Notes under the pieces: model-generated
Database searches by the model: none
Seen by the model: the letters and a program-made list of their open reading frames with translations, nothing else
Told to the model about the DNA's origin: nothing
Program-made: the position numbers and the translations under genes
Shown here: one piece after another, positions 30,963 through 34,006 of the stretch
Layout: every line of letters starts with the position of its first letter
Numbering within the stretch: position 1 is the stretch's first letter
Assembly: GCF_036325985.1 (NCBI RefSeq)
Contig: NZ_JAUHLI010000024.1
Coordinates: 1 to 34,006 of the forward strand
DNA: 34,006 bases
Source: Alkalimonas cellulosilytica
Lineage (GTDB): Bacteria > Pseudomonadota > Gammaproteobacteria > Enterobacterales > Alteromonadaceae
Direction of reading: 5' to 3'

Positions 30963-33031
30963 TGTTGGGGCAGCAGCTGCCTGACTGGCTCAGAGCCGCC
31001 AACGCGGCGCATTGCCGTCTGCCGGTGGTATTCAGTGGCAGCAACAGCCGCTTATTGCCCCAAGTACAACAGCTGCTGCAACACTACCAACCAGACAAGC
31101 TATGCTGGATTGGCCCGGATGCGCCGGCTGGTGCGCTGGTACCAAGCCGGCAACACAAGCAGCTCGGCACCGAGTGCGACTGGCTGATTATCAATGCAGA
31201 GCAAGGCTTTCCAGCCGATTTGGTTGCTGCCGTCAGTGGTAGCCTGAAAGCGGGCGGTCTTTGGTTGCTGCTGACACCAGAGCCTGAGCATTGGATGCAA
31301 CAACCGAACCCTGACCATCGCCATCTGCTACCCTATCCACTGGATGCAAGCAAACATCAGGGTAATTTTTTGTGGTTTTTCTGCCAGCGCTTGCAGCAAT
31401 GCGCACTTGCCTGGCTGACACCCGATGAAGTGCTGCAAGCCCCTACTTTTCCGAAAATTACCACCCCTGAGCCAGCCCCGGCACCTTATGCCACCACCGA
31501 GCAGCAAGCTGCGGTTGCCGCCATTCATAAAGTAGCGCTGGGCCATCGCAAACGGCCCTTGGTGCTGACAGCGCATCGGGGCCGGGGTAAATCAGCGGCA
31601 CTGGGCCTGGCCGCCGCTGAATTAGCGCAACACGATAAACACATCCTGCTGACTGCGCCCACTGAGTCAGCTGCCGCTATCTGTCAGCAGCACTTTCGTG
31701 CCCATGTCAGTTCTGAACAGCAATCGCTGCTGCGTTACCTGCCCATTGATATGCTGCTAAAGCAGCAGCCGCAAGCTGATTTGGTGCTGGTGGATGAAGC
31801 AGCCGCCATTCCCACCCTCTTATTGCAGCAGCTGGTGCAGGCCTATCCCAGAGTCGTTTTTGCCACCACCGAACATGGTTATGAAGGTACCGGCCGAGGC
31901 TTTCAGTTGCGTTTTCAGGCCTATTTGCAGCAGCACTTTGCAGGTTTTAAACAGCTGCAGCTGAAACAGCCCATACGTTATGCGGATTGCGATCCACTCG
32001 AGCAGCTGCTGTTTCATAGCCTGCTATTAAATCTATCGGAACAGGATCCGGTATGGGACGGCGCTATCGATGCATTGCAGCTGCAACAACTAAACTCCGG
32101 CCAGCTGGTTAAGCAGCCTGAGCTGCTGCAATCTTTGTTTCATTTGCTGTCTTTGGCGCATTACCAAACCAGAGTCGATGATCTGGCAGCTCTGCTGGAC
32201 AACGCGAAGCTAGAAGTCTTTGCCTTGATGCAAGATGACCGCCTGCTTGCCTGCGCTCTGGTGAGCCTGGAAGGCGAGCTACCGGAGTTACTCAGTAAAG
32301 AAGTACTGCTTGGCAAGCGACGGGTACAGGGACACCTGCTAGCACAAAGCCTGGCGTTTCACCTGCAACAACCCGAACTAACCCAAGCGCCCATGGCCCG
32401 AATCCAGCGCATTGTGGTGCACCCCAAGTTGCAGCGACAAGGCCTTGGCTCTGAGCTGCTAAGCCGTATCAGTGCAAACTATCAACCCACCCAACATTTG
32501 CTTGGTACCAGTTTCGCTTTATCAGCACCGGTGCTGAGCTTCTGGTCAAAAGCTGACTTTGTGCCGGTGCGGCTTGGTGTTAAAGCCGATCAGGCCAGCG
32601 GTGAACATTCACTGCTGATGCTGCAGCAAAGCACTAAGCACCAAAGTACCATCAGGCAACTTGAAAGCTGTTTTCGCCGCCAGCTCTATGATCAGGTCCC
32701 GGCCCTATACCCGCAGCTTTGCCCTGAACTGCTTCGACAGTTAGTCACACCACCACAGCAAGCACTCAGTCAATTGGATTACCAGGCACTGATCCTGTTT
32801 GCCGATCAGCAGCGCCCTTTCGAGCTGGTATATACCCAGCTGTTGCATTGGTTCAATCAGCATCTGCAGGATGTTTCAGCAGCAGACGCAGAGCTTTGCA
32901 TAGCGCTGTTGTGGCAAAAGAAAGGATTTGACGATGTAGCCAAAACCTACGGTATTACCGGTAAAAAACAGCTCATCAACCGATTACGTCGTATGGTGGC
33001 AGCGGCACTGGCAACGCCCGGCTCAGAGTAG
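30962..33031 (+). CDS. tmcA: TmcA, tRNA(Met) cytidine acetyltransferase
   Basis: TmcA makes N4-acetylcytidine at the wobble base of elongator tRNA(Met), using ATP/GTP and acetyl-CoA. The 689-residue product has the N-terminal domain, a RecA-like helicase module with Walker A TAHRGRGKS (203-211) and Walker B LVDEAAAIP (276-284), TEHGYEGTGRGF (303-314), then a GNAT domain with RIQRIVVHPKLQRQGLGS (480-497) for acetyl-CoA. The C-terminus is a tRNA-binding helical region. The length is close to E. coli TmcA (671). It starts on the last base of uvrD (TGATG), so the repair helicase and the tRNA modifier are probably translated from one mRNA. I do not recall that pairing in E. coli. Confidence 0.95.
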   Translation: MLGQQLPDWLRAANAAHCRLPVVFSGSNSRLLPQVQQLLQHYQPDKLCWIGPDAPAGALVPSRQHKQLGTECDWLIINAEQGFPADLVAAVSGSLKAGGLWLLLTPEPEHWMQQPNPDHRHLLPYPLDASKHQGNFLWFFCQRLQQCALAWLTPDEVLQAPTFPKITTPEPAPAPYATTEQQAAVAAIHKVALGHRKRPLVLTAHRGRGKSAALGLAAAELAQHDKHILLTAPTESAAAICQQHFRAHVSSEQQSLLRYLPIDMLLKQQPQADLVLVDEAAAIPTLLLQQLVQAYPRVVFATTEHGYEGTGRGFQLRFQAYLQQHFAGFKQLQLKQPIRYADCDPLEQLLFHSLLLNLSEQDPVWDGAIDALQLQQLNSGQLVKQPELLQSLFHLLSLAHYQTRVDDLAALLDNAKLEVFALMQDDRLLACALVSLEGELPELLSKEVLLGKRRVQGHLLAQSLAFHLQQPELTQAPMARIQRIVVHPKLQRQGLGSELLSRISANYQPTQHLLGTSFALSAPVLSFWSKADFVPVRLGVKADQASGEHSLLMLQQSTKHQSTIRQLESCFRRQLYDQVPALYPQLCPELLRQLVTPPQQALSQLDYQALILFADQQRPFELVYTQLLHWFNQHLQDVSAADAELCIALLWQKKGFDDVAKTYGITGKKQLINRLRRMVAAALATPGSE

Positions 33032-33034
33032 CGT

Positions 33035-33072
33035 ATCAGCTAAACTAATGTTAATCTGGCGTTTTAGCTGAT
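33035..33072. repeat. Inverted repeat between tmcA and the next gene
   Basis: ATCAGCTAAA (33035-33044) and TTTAGCTGAT (33063-33072) are perfect inverted 10-mers with an 18-base spacer, ending 9 bases before the next start codon. It could form a hairpin that hides the start, act as an operator, or partly terminate tmcA transcription; there is no U-tract. Confidence 0.5.
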
Positions 33073-33081
33073 GACCCTACT

Positions 33082-33894
33082 ATGCTCTCGATTGTTGCCT
33101 TTACACTCTTCGCAAGCCTTACCGCTGACGACTTTACACCACAACAAGTACGGTTGCTTCAGGTTGCGCTCGATACCGAAACACTTAGTCAACAGCTGAC
33201 AAAAGCTTATAGCATCTGCCAGCACGGTGAGTCAGCAATTCAGTGGAACACCTTGTATCAAGAGCTTGAGAGCTTGCCTGCTCTTAGTGTGATCGAACAA
33301 ACTCTGGAACTGCCTGTGGAGTCTTACCGGCACTTTGTGCAGACCATTGCGCTGCTACCATCGCGTAACGTACAACTTTGGCAAAACCGTGAGTTAACCT
33401 GTGATGAGGAGGATAGCAGGGAACAACTATTCAGAGAGTACCGCGAGGCGTATTTTGCTATGGAGCTCAGCCCACCATTGAATCAGAGCTTCGCCGATAC
33501 ACTTGCATTAAGACAGCAAAAGCAGGGTCTGCTACAACATCGTTATCAACAATTGATTGCTAGCAGCAACAGCATAACTATTGCGAACATTGTGCATAAG
33601 AGTGAGCTTTCCGCCATTGAACAAGCTAATTACCTGCACCTGGATTACCAAAGCGATTATATCTTTCGCAGCCAAAAAGGCTGGAAACACTATCCGCCAC
33701 TCTTTCTTGGGATGCACCGTTACATATCAGCATCAGAGCTGGCCGACGATAGCCAGCAATGGCTAATCTTCCTTGACTATCAACAACACTTTATCAGTGC
33801 AGTTCCTCTTACAGAGGCCAGTTCGTATCTAGAGTTACTTGGCCCTGAGCATTGGAGCTTTGATCGTCACGGCAACCTGAAACGCAATCCTTGA
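33082..33894 (+). CDS. Exported protein of unknown function
   Basis: I do not recognise a family. The 270-residue product has a short signal peptide (MLSIVAFTLFASLTA) and a mature part that is mainly helical in the first two thirds, then has more aromatic, strand-like sequence near YLHLDYQSDYIFRSQKGW and HYPPLFLGMHRYI. Two cysteines (SICQHG, LTCDEED) could form a disulfide. No ribosome site is obvious before the ATG, but the inverted repeat just upstream may matter. It is in the same direction as tmcA, 50 bases downstream. A lipoprotein is excluded because there is no lipobox. Confidence 0.75.
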   Translation: MLSIVAFTLFASLTADDFTPQQVRLLQVALDTETLSQQLTKAYSICQHGESAIQWNTLYQELESLPALSVIEQTLELPVESYRHFVQTIALLPSRNVQLWQNRELTCDEEDSREQLFREYREAYFAMELSPPLNQSFADTLALRQQKQGLLQHRYQQLIASSNSITIANIVHKSELSAIEQANYLHLDYQSDYIFRSQKGWKHYPPLFLGMHRYISASELADDSQQWLIFLDYQQHFISAVPLTEASSYLELLGPEHWSFDRHGNLKRNP

Positions 33895-33928
33895 AGTCAA
33901 TTCTCGTTTCTAGTGGCTCCAGGCTGAG

Positions 33929-34006
33929 ACGCTCGTTCAGATCGACATCAACATGTTTGACTGAGCGACTAGCGAGGGAGTTGTTGTGGCGAGCCTGAAG
34001 GAGCGT
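33929..34006. repeat. Long imperfect inverted repeat at the window edge
   Basis: The left arm at 33929-33952 (ACGCTCGTTCAG then ATCGACATCAAC) pairs with the right arm at 33980-34006 (GTTGTTGTGGCGAGC then CTGAAGGAGCGT) with a few mismatches and a 27-base loop. A second, partly nested pairing joins CTAGTGGCTC (33910-33919) with GAGCGACTAG (33963-33972). Pairing reaches the last base, so the element may continue outside. It resembles an intergenic repeat or mobile-element end, but I cannot name it. Confidence 0.55.

Noticed and set aside
33946..33986. Integron attC site in the terminal inverted repeat
   Set aside because: The RYYYAAC and GTTRRRY core sites are not both present in the needed positions.

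Overview
The window looks like chromosome of a gammaproteobacterium of the Alteromonadales type, close to Rheinheimera, Alishewanella or Arsukibacterium. That placement is inferred from protein similarity to E. coli families and from gene order, not from a marker gene. The conserved backbone is recognisable: cyaY-hemCDXY on the minus strand diverges from lptM-lysA-dapF-yigA-xerC-yigB-uvrD on the plus strand, and ubiD is followed by fre. I found no tRNA, rRNA, CRISPR array, insertion sequence or phage gene.

Layout. 1-1211: an IbpA-type small heat-shock gene (minus) with a sigma32-like promoter and a ROSE-like RNA-thermometer hairpin, then a methionine-rich exported protein. 1341-3601: yaeQ, then a translationally coupled pair of a cysteine-free sulfite-oxidase-fold periplasmic protein and a membrane GGDEF diguanylate cyclase. 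3608-7543: metC diverging from a TonB-dependent receptor. 7623-8396: an EAL phosphodiesterase. 8676-11150: ubiD, a stand-alone 2Fe-2S ferredoxin and fre as one operon. 11181-13851: a periplasmic TonB-C/Sel1-like protein, fadM, and a membrane-anchored Pro/Glu-rich protein. 13923-16436: two tandem exported S51 (cyanophycinase-like) peptidase paralogues, one a lipoprotein and one with a PPC domain.

16761-22261 is a tightly overlapped minus-strand operon: cyaY, carboxylesterase, hemC, hemD, hemX, hemY and a deoxyinosine-DNA-glycosylase family gene. It joins frataxin (iron delivery) to porphyrin synthesis. 22319-26248 is the plus-strand operon lptM-lysA-dapF-yigA-xerC, linking lysine and diaminopimelate synthesis with outer-membrane biogenesis and chromosome dimer resolution. 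Between xerC and yigB lies a 1.3 kb AT-rich insertion with a small membrane protein and a Cys-rich exported protein. The signal-peptide coding region of the Cys-rich protein holds three perfect copies of a 7-nt repeat and is out of frame in this sequence. From 27557: yigB, a small membrane protein, uvrD overlapping tmcA, and an exported protein of unknown function. The window ends inside a long imperfect inverted repeat.

Most genes are ordinary housekeeping genes. The parts most worth a second look are the heptanucleotide-repeat gene and its island, the tandem S51 exported peptidases, the split ferredoxin/Fre arrangement beside ubiD, the ROSE-like element, and the terminal inverted repeat.
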